NCBI GenBank assembly: GCA_035530875.1
Contig: DATKUB010000044.1
Location: 1 to 58,760 of the forward strand
Length of the DNA stretch: 58,760 bases
Direction: 5' to 3'
DNA from: JANXYY01 sp035530875
GTDB lineage: Bacteria > Actinomycetota > Actinomycetes > Nanopelagicales > Nanopelagicaceae
Part shown: piece after piece, positions 51,717 through 58,760 of the stretch
Layout: each line of letters opens with the position of its first letter
Position numbering within the stretch: the stretch's first letter is position 1
Translations under genes and position numbers: made by a program
The notes under the pieces: model-generated
Databases searched by the model: none
What the model saw: the letters and a program-made list of their open reading frames with translations, nothing else
What the model was told of the DNA's origin: nothing

Positions 51717-52493
51717 CTATCGGCCGACGAACTTCGCTTTGCCCGGACCTTCGGCACGAAACGAGGCCATTCCGATTGTCTGATCTTCGGTGTCGAATAC
51801 GGCGGAAAAATAGCGAGTTTCGATTTCGAGTCCGGCTGGCAGCGACGTCTCGAGGCCGCGGTCGATCGCCTCTTTGGCGACGGCGAGCGCCACTTTCGGG
51901 CCTTTAGAGAACTGGCTGGCCCAAGCCAAAGCCTCGGCATACACATCCTCGGGAGCGACTAATCGATTGACCAACCCAATTGAAAGCGCCTCGTCGGCAG
52001 CGACAATCCGGCCGGTGAAAATCAGATCCTTAGCCACTGACGGCCCAACCAGGCGAGGCAGACGCTGGGTACCGCCACCACCCGGGATTATTCCAAGCAG
52101 GATTTCCGGCTGACCCATCCGAACGTCGTTGCCCGCAATTCGATAGTCGGCACAGAGGGCAAGTTCGCATCCGCCGCCGAGGGCGTATCCGGTTACTGCG
52201 GCCACCACCGGCTTTGCGATCCGAGCGACGGCAGAGAATGCATCTTCAATTGCCGCCCCCTTGGTAACCATCTCCCCGGAAGTAAGGCCTTCCATCTCCT
52301 TGATATCTGCTCCGGCCGCGAATGCTTTCTCCCCGCCATAGATCACAACCGCCCGCACGTCAGCACGGCGATCGCACTCTTCGGATGCTTCCTTGATCTC
52401 GGCCTGCATTTGAAAATTGAGCGCATTAACCGGGGGCCTGGCCAATTTGATGGTGGCGATTCCCTCGACCACCTCTAATTCGATGAATTCCAT
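51717..52493 (-). CDS. Enoyl-CoA hydratase/isomerase family protein
   Basis: 258-aa crotonase-fold enzyme, probably of fatty-acid beta-oxidation. The oxyanion-hole segments AFAAGADIKEM and YALGGGCELALCADYRIA are intact, and the two acidic residues of hydratases are placed in PEILLGIIPGGGGTQRLPRLVG. The start is ATG 52493 (MEFIELEVVEG); TACGCT lies six bases upstream and there is no spaced ribosome binding site, so it may be leaderless. It is divergent from glgX (40 bp). Confidence 0.9.
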   Translation of the reverse strand: MEFIELEVVEGIATIKLARPPVNALNFQMQAEIKEASEECDRRADVRAVVIYGGEKAFAAGADIKEMEGLTSGEMVTKGAAIEDAFSAVARIAKPVVAAVTGYALGGGCELALCADYRIAGNDVRMGQPEILLGIIPGGGGTQRLPRLVGPSVAKDLIFTGRIVAADEALSIGLVNRLVAPEDVYAEALAWASQFSKGPKVALAVAKEAIDRGLETSLPAGLEIETRYFSAVFDTEDQTIGMASFRAEGPGKAKFVGR

Positions 52494-52533
52494 GACCTCA
52501 GCGTAACCGGGCCAGATCGGGCAGGATATCGGC

Positions 52534-54630
52534 ATGCGCCCGGCCAATCCTTTGATTCTTGGCGCCAATTTCGATGGCGAAGGGACCGGATTTGCCCTCT
52601 GGTCGGGTTCGGCCGGCGAAGTTGAGGTCTGTCTTTTCGACGACCAGGGAGCTGAAACGCGGTACTCCCTCTCACACCGAGAAGGTGCGGTCTGGCACGG
52701 ATATTTGGCCGGTATTTCGCCCGGGCAGCGCTATGGGTACCGAGTCCACGGGAAATGGAACCCAAGTCACGGTCAGTTTGCCAACGCCAAGAAACTCTTG
52801 CTGGACCCGTATGCCCACCGCGTATCCGGCTCCATCACCTACGATCCTGCGATTTACGCCCATGTCGCCGATAACGCCTGGGGTGGCGGGGACGTAAGTC
52901 AGATCGATCGTCGCGACTCGGCGCCTTACGTCCCGCTGGGTGTGGTGACCAAAGACAGAAGAAGAGATGTTTTTCGGCCCAAGACCCCGTGGTCCCAGAG
53001 CGTTATTTATGAGGCACACGTCCGCGGCCTTACCGCTCGCAACCCGCACATCGACCCCTCGATTCGCGGCACTTACGCAGCGCTCGGGCACCCGTCTGTA
53101 ATCGCACACCTAAAGCGGATCGGGGCAACAGCGATTGAGCTCCTGCCGATCCACCAATTTCTGACCGAGCCATCTGTAGATCGTCGAAACCTGCAGAATT
53201 ACTGGGGCTACAACCCGATTCTTTTTGCCGCGCCGCACGCTGCATATGCGGCGACTGACGACCCGATTTTAGAACTACAAATTGCCGTTGATGCTCTGCA
53301 CGAAGCGGGGATAGAAGTGATTCTCGACGTGGTACTCAACCACACTGCGGAAGGAGGAATCGATGGGCCGATGCTGTCGCTGCGCGGAATAGATAACCGT
53401 GCCTATTACCGAGTCACCGACGGAGGACAGTACGACGATGTAACCGGCTGCGGAAATACCCTAGATGCTCGTAACGCACATGTCGTTCGATTTCTCGCAG
53501 ATTCTCTCCGTTGGTGGGCCGATGTGATCGGCGTAGACGGCTATAGGTTCGATTTAGCGGCAGCCCTGGCCCGCTCGGCGCGACGAGTGAAAACAAATTC
53601 CTCTTTTTTTACCGCACTGAGCCAAGACCCAACTCTTCGCGAATTGAAATTAATTGCCGAACCTTGGGACGCCGCGCCCGGTGGCTACGCCTTGGGCGGA
53701 TTCCCAGAGCCGTGGCGCGAGTGGAACGATCGATACCGTGACAGCGTCAGGACTTTCTGGTTATCAGATCAGGCCGGCAATCATTCGAGCGGAGTTCGAG
53801 AGTTAGCCTCTCGGATCTCGGGCTCAAGTGATTTTTTTCCTACCCGAGGTCCAAGTGCATCGATCAATTTCCTTACTGCGCACGACGGATTTACGTTGGC
53901 CGATTTGGTTTCCTATCAAGACAAACACAACCTTCGAAACCTTGAAGAGAACCGCGACGGAAGTGGAAATAACAATTCTTGGAACGTCGGGCATGAGGGA
54001 TTAACTCATGATGAGCACATAAATTCCGTACGCCAAAAACTGCAGCGTTCGCTGATGGCAACGACCCTGCTGTCGGCGGGTGTCCCCATGATCACCATGG
54101 GAGATGAGATTGGCCGAAGCCAGAAAGGCTCCAACAACGCCTATACGTTGCCAGTTAATGCCACAAATGCGGAGAACGACTTGGCGCTTTCGTGGGACTG
54201 GGAACCGTGGCAGCGCGATTTACTCGAGACTACGGCGCTACTCACCTCACTTCGGAGAATGAACCCACTTCTTACAAGACCAGATTTCATTACCGGTGCC
54301 GTCAACCGCGCTACGGCGCGAAAAGATTTAGCCTGGTTTGGCACCGACGGAACCGAGTTGGATGCTAATCAGTGGCAGGACGAGTCACGACAGACACTTT
54401 CGTATTACATCGAGAACCGGAGCGGAAAGGATCACTCACTGTTGGTGATTTTGCACGCCGGGAAGAAGAACATCACTGTGTATCTTCCCGGGCCAGCTTG
54501 GATTAGTCGTGCCTACCTTGTTCTTGATACGAACGTAATTGGCTCCCCAGACCAGATTGATGCATTCGGAGCCGGCGCCCCGACCGTGCTGGCGCCCCAC
54601 AGCGTGCAAGCCTTCCTCGTTCAGCGATAG
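52534..54630 (+). CDS. glgX: Glycogen debranching enzyme (isoamylase-type GH13)
   Basis: 698-aa alpha-1,6-glucosidase acting on limit dextrins of glycogen. An N-terminal CBM48 domain (LGANFDGEGTGFALWSGSA) is followed by the GH13 barrel: VVLNHTAEGG, nucleophile Asp340 in DGYRFDLA, acid/base Glu376 in IAEPWD, and His450-Asp451 in TAHDGFT. The GNNNSWN segment and GDEIGRSQKGSNNAY are typical of GlgX. AGGA lies seven bases before the ATG. Confidence 0.95.
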   Translation: MRPANPLILGANFDGEGTGFALWSGSAGEVEVCLFDDQGAETRYSLSHREGAVWHGYLAGISPGQRYGYRVHGKWNPSHGQFANAKKLLLDPYAHRVSGSITYDPAIYAHVADNAWGGGDVSQIDRRDSAPYVPLGVVTKDRRRDVFRPKTPWSQSVIYEAHVRGLTARNPHIDPSIRGTYAALGHPSVIAHLKRIGATAIELLPIHQFLTEPSVDRRNLQNYWGYNPILFAAPHAAYAATDDPILELQIAVDALHEAGIEVILDVVLNHTAEGGIDGPMLSLRGIDNRAYYRVTDGGQYDDVTGCGNTLDARNAHVVRFLADSLRWWADVIGVDGYRFDLAAALARSARRVKTNSSFFTALSQDPTLRELKLIAEPWDAAPGGYALGGFPEPWREWNDRYRDSVRTFWLSDQAGNHSSGVRELASRISGSSDFFPTRGPSASINFLTAHDGFTLADLVSYQDKHNLRNLEENRDGSGNNNSWNVGHEGLTHDEHINSVRQKLQRSLMATTLLSAGVPMITMGDEIGRSQKGSNNAYTLPVNATNAENDLALSWDWEPWQRDLLETTALLTSLRRMNPLLTRPDFITGAVNRATARKDLAWFGTDGTELDANQWQDESRQTLSYYIENRSGKDHSLLVILHAGKKNITVYLPGPAWISRAYLVLDTNVIGSPDQIDAFGAGAPTVLAPHSVQAFLVQR

Positions 54631-54647
54631 CGCACTACCGTCGCGGT

Positions 54648-55808
54648 ATGAAAAAAACTGCGGCAGATCAACTCGCCAAGAAGACCGGAGATTTGGCGAC
54701 TGCCGCGATAACTCGAATGGAAGAGCAACTCCCTTGGTATTCAGCGCTCCGTGCCGAGGACCGTTCCTGGGTGAACTTGGTCGCTCAGCGCGGAATCTCC
54801 GCATTTGTCGAATGGTTTGCCCACCCAGGTGAGCGGCCACAGGTAACCTCAGGTGTTTTCGGAAATGCACCCAGAGAGCTGACTCGGTCAATCACGTTGG
54901 AACAGACAGTTGAATTGGTTCGACTCACTATCTCCATCGTCGAAACACATGTGGCTGATCTCAAAACTCTAAATGACGCTGCCGCCGCCGATCTTGAACG
55001 AGCCATCCTCATCTATTCCAGAGAGATCGCCTTCGCAATTGCCGTGGTCTACGCCAAAGCGGCGGAGGAGCGAGGAGCTTGGGATGCCAGGCTCGAGGCT
55101 CTCATCGTCGATGGGCTCTTGCGAAGTGAACCCGATGCTGGCGCTCTTTCAAGAATTTCGGCGCTTGGCTGGCGCGGGCAGACGCCGATAGTCGTGGTGG
55201 TTGGCAGCACCATTCCAAATGGCCACGAATCGGACGAATCGCACGCCACGGCGCCCGCCTCACACCTTCGCCGAGCGGCCAAGAAGCGAGACATTGATCT
55301 CATCACCGCAGTTGCCGGCGATCGCCTAATTGCGATTCTCGGCGGAGTGTTAGATCCACTTGCCACCGTGAGCGCACTTGCCGATAGCTTCGGCGCCGGA
55401 CCACTGGTCATTGGTGACTCCGTTGATTCAATTGCTGAAGTGCACGATTCGGCCCAGAGTGCGCTCTCGGCTCTCAAGGTGATTCAAGCCTGGCCGAGCG
55501 CGCCACGGCCGGTTCAAGCCGACGATCTGTTGGCCGAGCGGGCACTAACCGGAGAACACGAGGCCGTCCGAAAACTCGTGGAGAAGGTTTATGCCCCACT
55601 CCGCGGCAACTCGGATCTGCTGGCAACCGCAGAAGCCTTGGCAAATCACACTGGAATTGAGGCAGCTAGTCGGGCTCTGTACGTCCACGCCAACACCATC
55701 CGATACCGGGTACGACGGATCGCCGAACTCACTGGTTACTCACCCACCGAGCCGAGGGAGGCGTTTGTGCTAAATATTGCGATCCGGCTCGGTGCGCTGG
55801 AGGCTTAA
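54648..55808 (+). CDS. fasR: FasR-like PucR-family transcriptional regulator
   Basis: 386 aa with a C-terminal PucR/CdaR helix-turn-helix (about 325-375: ATAEALANHTGIEAASRALYVHANTIRYRVRRIAELTGY in adjoining blocks). The position, immediately before fabD-fabH-acpP-fabF on the same strand, matches Streptomyces FasR, an activator of these genes. TACCGT six bases before the ATG suggests a leaderless transcript. An inverted repeat between this gene and fabD is the likely binding site. Confidence 0.85.
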   Translation: MKKTAADQLAKKTGDLATAAITRMEEQLPWYSALRAEDRSWVNLVAQRGISAFVEWFAHPGERPQVTSGVFGNAPRELTRSITLEQTVELVRLTISIVETHVADLKTLNDAAAADLERAILIYSREIAFAIAVVYAKAAEERGAWDARLEALIVDGLLRSEPDAGALSRISALGWRGQTPIVVVVGSTIPNGHESDESHATAPASHLRRAAKKRDIDLITAVAGDRLIAILGGVLDPLATVSALADSFGAGPLVIGDSVDSIAEVHDSAQSALSALKVIQAWPSAPRPVQADDLLAERALTGEHEAVRKLVEKVYAPLRGNSDLLATAEALANHTGIEAASRALYVHANTIRYRVRRIAELTGYSPTEPREAFVLNIAIRLGALEA

Positions 55809-55840
55809 CCGCTTTGGTAATAGAGAATGTTTTGGGAGAC

Positions 55841-55857
55841 TTGTAGGATTCCCACAA
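55841..55857. promoter_or_regulatory. Inverted repeat before fabD, candidate FasR site
   Basis: TTGTAGGA and TCCCACAA (one mismatch) flank a single T. It lies in the 116-bp gap between fasR and fabD, 68 bp before the fabD GTG, where an activator of the fab promoter would sit. Assignment to FasR is inference from position. Confidence 0.5.
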
Positions 55858-55924
55858 AGAAAAGGTCCAGACTCGGTCATTACCTAGCGCGAGAATGGCA
55901 CACCTCTACAGGAAGGCTAGGCGA

Positions 55925-57112
55925 GTGCTCGCAATCGTGGCTCCCGGTCAGGGCGCTCAAACTCCCGGATTCTTAACCCCTTGGCTGACTGACGCCAGAT
56001 CCATTGCATTAATGGATTGGTGGTCAGCGGTGAGCGGAATCGATCTTCGCTTCTATGGAACCGAAGGTGACGCCGACCAGATCCGCGACACTGCGATCGC
56101 CCAGCCGCTTCTGGTTAGTGCTGGACTTCTTGCTGGCTTAGCGCTTTTCCCCCACCCATCGGATTCAACAAACAAAGTCGGCGTTGTCGCCGGTCACTCC
56201 GTTGGAGAATTGACTGCGGCAGCTGGTGCCAGGGCAATCACCGCCGAGAGCGCAATGGTCCTGGTTCGCGAGCGGGGTGCCGCAATGGCCGCAGCTAGTT
56301 CGGTGACACCAACCGGAATGACTGCAGTGCTAGGTGGCGATCGCGATGAGGTTCTTGCTTCTATCGCCGCACATGGCCTCACCGCTGCCAATGAAAATGG
56401 GGCTGGGCAGATCGTCGCCGCTGGAACGTTGGCGCAATTGGCGCAATTTGCCGCTACTCCCCCGCTGGGCGCTCGACTTCGGGAACTCGCAGTTGCTGGT
56501 GCATTTCATACCCAGCACATGGCCCCCGCCGTCGACCGACTCAACCACCTTGCCAAATCAGTTACGGTCAAAGATCCGGTCATTCGCGTGATTTCAAATA
56601 AGGATGGCGCAGTGGTCCATCACGGGCGTGAAGTTCTCGACCGCATCGTCGGCCAGATCGCAAGTCCAGTGCGTTGGGACCTATGCATGCGAACTCTCTC
56701 CGATCTAGGAGTTACCGGGGTCATCGAAGTACCGCCAGCGGGAACGCTAACCGGTCTGATCAAGCGCACGCTCCCAAACATAGAAACCTTGGCGCTAAAA
56801 ACGCCGGACGACCTACCTGCGGCACGAGACCTGATCGCTCGCCATGGTTCTCCGTCGAGCTTCGAAAGCGAGCCAACCTGGCGCCTGATTGTGGCGCCGT
56901 TTAAGGGAACTTTTCACTCTTTGGACATTACCTTGGGATCAACGCTGTCCAAGAATGCGGCGATCGGACAGATAGAATCGCGAAGCGAATCAGTGACTAT
57001 GACCACCGAACACGGTGGCGTGCTGATTGAGTGGTTGGCTGAGGACGGAGATCCAGTCTCACCTGGACAACCATTGGCTCGTCTCCACCCAAACAGTCAA
57101 GAAGATCACTAG
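55925..57112 (+). CDS. fabD: Malonyl-CoA:ACP transacylase with C-terminal biotinyl-like domain
   Basis: Loads malonate on ACP. I chose the GTG at 55925 (GGAAGG eight bases upstream; the next residues match the usual LVLVAPGQGAQTPGF start), giving 395 aa against the usual ~310. Catalytic Ser92 (GHSVGE) and His195 (GAFHTQHM) are intact. Residues 317-388 (56873-57088) look like a biotinyl/lipoyl hammerhead: VAPFKGTF, then GQIESRSESVTM and DGDPVSPGQPLARL. The acceptor Lys of EAMKM is replaced by Ser354, so it cannot carry biotin. An ATG at 55895 is an alternative start with no ribosome binding site. Confidence 0.93.
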   Translation: MLAIVAPGQGAQTPGFLTPWLTDARSIALMDWWSAVSGIDLRFYGTEGDADQIRDTAIAQPLLVSAGLLAGLALFPHPSDSTNKVGVVAGHSVGELTAAAGARAITAESAMVLVRERGAAMAAASSVTPTGMTAVLGGDRDEVLASIAAHGLTAANENGAGQIVAAGTLAQLAQFAATPPLGARLRELAVAGAFHTQHMAPAVDRLNHLAKSVTVKDPVIRVISNKDGAVVHHGREVLDRIVGQIASPVRWDLCMRTLSDLGVTGVIEVPPAGTLTGLIKRTLPNIETLALKTPDDLPAARDLIARHGSPSSFESEPTWRLIVAPFKGTFHSLDITLGSTLSKNAAIGQIESRSESVTMTTEHGGVLIEWLAEDGDPVSPGQPLARLHPNSQEDH

Positions 57113-57128
57113 GGAGCCTGAAGAAAAG

Positions 57129-58157
57129 ATGCCAGTAGCGATCGAAGATCTGCGCCCCTTGCGCGCCGAAAAATTTGCCCGAATTCTTGGAGTGGGCGGA
57201 TACCGGCCTCCACGCGTAGTAACCAATGCGGAGGTCTGCGAACACATTGATTCCACCGACGAGTGGATTCGGGAGCGTTCCGGCATTGAAGAACGGCACT
57301 GGGCGGATCCTTCAGAATCTGTCGTCGACATGGCGGTTCAGGCGGCTCAAAAAGCGATTGTTCGAGCCAATATCTCTCCCGAGCAAATAAGCACAGTTAT
57401 CGTCGCAACAATTTCCTACCCGTACCAAACACCCAGCGCTGCAACCGATGTTGCACTTCGGATCGGTTGTGCCACCGCAGCCGCTTTCGACATCTCGGCG
57501 GCTTGTGCCGGCTTTTGCTACGGGGTCGGTTTAGCAAACGACCTAATTAGCGCTGGCAGTGCGGAATATGTTCTTGTCATCGGTGTTGAGAAACTCACCG
57601 ATTTCGTCGACATCAATGATCGTTCGGTTGGGTTCCTCTTTGCCGACGGAGCTGGCGCGGTAGTGATCGGACCATCTGCAACCAGAGGGATTGGGCCAAC
57701 GGTCTGGGGCTCAAATTCTGAAGCCCGCGAGGCAATCAATCAGAAGTCCTCTTGGTTAGCACTGAAAGAAGGCGACCCGCACTATGAGCCGGAACTGGCT
57801 TGGCCGAATCTTCAGCAGCAGGGCCAGTCGGTTTTCCGCTGGGCGGTTTACCAGATGCCGAAAATCGCGAAACTAGCGCTCGAGGCTGCTGGGGTGGCGG
57901 CAGCCGACCTTGATGCCTTCATTCCGCACCAAGCCAATGTCCGAATCATTGATTCGATGGTGAAAGTTCTCGAGCTCCCGAGCAATGTGCCCGTGGCCAG
58001 AGATATCAGGCGGTCAGGAAATACCTCCGCCGCCTCTGTTCCGCTGGCGATGGAAGCAATGCTGGAAAGCGGTGAGGCAAAAAGTGGTGACACCGCCCTC
58101 CTGATCGGTTTTGGGGCGGGACTTGTCTACGCTTCTCAGGTCGTACAACTTCCATAA
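57129..58157 (+). CDS. fabH: 3-oxoacyl-ACP synthase III
   Basis: Starts fatty-acid chains from acyl-CoA and malonyl-ACP, 342 aa from the ATG at 57129. The triad is complete: Cys126 (SAACAGFC), His267 (PHQAN) and Asn298 (SGNTSAAS). It follows fabD by 16 bp; a longer frame only overlaps the end of fabD. Confidence 0.96.
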   Translation: MPVAIEDLRPLRAEKFARILGVGGYRPPRVVTNAEVCEHIDSTDEWIRERSGIEERHWADPSESVVDMAVQAAQKAIVRANISPEQISTVIVATISYPYQTPSAATDVALRIGCATAAAFDISAACAGFCYGVGLANDLISAGSAEYVLVIGVEKLTDFVDINDRSVGFLFADGAGAVVIGPSATRGIGPTVWGSNSEAREAINQKSSWLALKEGDPHYEPELAWPNLQQQGQSVFRWAVYQMPKIAKLALEAAGVAAADLDAFIPHQANVRIIDSMVKVLELPSNVPVARDIRRSGNTSAASVPLAMEAMLESGEAKSGDTALLIGFGAGLVYASQVVQLP

Positions 58158-58199
58158 AAGTCCCAAACACGTTTAACAAAACACAGAAAAGAGAAGCAG

Positions 58200-58448
58200 A
58201 TGGCTCATTCAGCCGAAGAAGTACTAGCAGGACTAGCAGGCATCGTTGAAGAAGTCGCCGGAATTCCAGCATCCAGCGTCCTAATGGACAAGTCCTTCAC
58301 CGACGACCTCGACGTTGATTCACTCAGCATGGTCGAAGTTGTTGTTGCCGCAGAAGAGAAGTTCGGCGTCAAGATTCCAGACGATGAGGTTAAGAACCTG
58401 GTCACAGTTGGCGATGCCGTCAACTACATCGTTAAGGCTGGACTCTGA
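58200..58448 (+). CDS. acpP: Acyl carrier protein
   Basis: 82-aa four-helix carrier. The phosphopantetheine attachment site is Ser41 in DVDSLSMVE. It lies 42 bp after fabH and 5 bp before fabF, the standard fabD-fabH-acpP-fabF order. Confidence 0.97.
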   Translation: MAHSAEEVLAGLAGIVEEVAGIPASSVLMDKSFTDDLDVDSLSMVEVVVAAEEKFGVKIPDDEVKNLVTVGDAVNYIVKAGL

Positions 58449-58453
58449 TCAGA

Positions 58454-58760
58454 ATGCGAACGCGTCCCAATTCTGTAGTTGTCGTTACCGGCCTCGGCGC
58501 CACAACGCCACTTGGTGGCGACGTAGCTTCGACTTGGTCCGCACTTTTAGCCGGAAAATCGGGAGTCAGCACGATTGAAGCTGAGTGGAGAGAACTGCTG
58601 CCGGTGCACATCGCGGCGTCGGCGGCAGTGGATCCCTCTCTTCAGATGGATCGTGTTGAGGCTCGCAAGCTTGATCGAACCCAACAGTTCGCCCTTATCG
58701 CAGCAAGAGAAGCCTGGGCTGATGCCGGAGCACCCGAGGTAGCCAGCGAGCGGTTAGGGG
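58454..58760 (+). CDS. fabF: 3-oxoacyl-ACP synthase II, N-terminal part (cut by window edge)
   Basis: The frame from the ATG at 58454 stays open to the end of the window (102 codons). It reads VVVTGLGATTPLGGDVASTW, then RKLDRTQQFALIAAREAW, the start of a KAS II condensing enzyme. The catalytic Cys-His-His lie beyond the edge. Position after acpP supports the call. Confidence 0.93.
   Translation, partial: MRTRPNSVVVVTGLGATTPLGGDVASTWSALLAGKSGVSTIEAEWRELLPVHIAASAAVDPSLQMDRVEARKLDRTQQFALIAAREAWADAGAPEVASERLG

Overview
The window comes from an actinobacterium of moderate GC content (mid-50s per cent by eye). The evidence is gene order and family type: a single str-S10-spc-alpha run ending in truA; the ilvBNC-serA-leuB block near gatCAB-ligA-mnmA-cysteine desulfurase-etfAB, as in mycobacteria and streptomycetes; and a PucR-type FasR regulator directly before fabD-fabH-acpP-fabF, as in Streptomyces. 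Intergenic spaces are short and many genes overlap by 1-8 nt. Several genes appear to be leaderless, with a TANNNT box six or seven bases before the start codon. I cannot name the genus.

Layout. (1) 66-3217, minus: a nitronate-monooxygenase-family flavoprotein behind a palindromic operator, and an ABC-F ATPase. (2) 3273-24443, minus: truA, then in transcription order rpsL-rpsG-fusA-tuf, rpsJ to rplO, secY-adk-map-infA-rpmJ, rpsM-rpsK-rpsD-rpoA-rplQ. These are housekeeping genes; the points of interest are leader hairpins, a hairpin inside the first codons of truA, and corrected starts. (3) 24743-26882, plus: a MurA-like enolpyruvyl transferase fused to an XRE helix-turn-helix domain, starting at the edge of a perfect 30-bp inverted repeat, followed by a GNAT acetyltransferase. 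(4) 27064-37644, minus: branched-chain amino acid and serine genes (ilvD; ilvB-ilvN-ilvC; serA-leuB-ilvE-cimA), with a leader peptide, an attenuator and an upstream operator before ilvB. (5) 37815-39999: an unrecognised lipoprotein and an SPFH protein. (6) 40221-50618, minus: gatCAB, ligA, a MetE-like protein, mnmA, a cysteine desulfurase and etfBA. (7) 50619-51716: no intact gene; two repeat arrays flank a frameshifted remnant of a LysR regulator. (8) 51717-58760: enoyl-CoA hydratase, glycogen debranching enzyme glgX, fasR, and the fatty-acid synthase genes fabD-fabH-acpP-fabF (fabF cut by the window edge).

The least explained feature is a family of 21-bp tandem repeats. It forms five arrays of about 4 to 11 units, all between 26.9 and 51.7 kb, in both orientations, always in gaps between genes; three lie within 15 bp of a stop codon. 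None lies in the ribosomal-protein half. The unit is two DNA helical turns long, lacks stop codons in five of six frames, and comes in several variants. The other unusual points are the HTH-MurA fusion with its operator, a FabD carrying a biotinyl-like C-terminal domain without the acceptor lysine, and the shared leaderless promoter spacing.

All family assignments come from reading translated sequence against remembered family motifs; no database search was possible.
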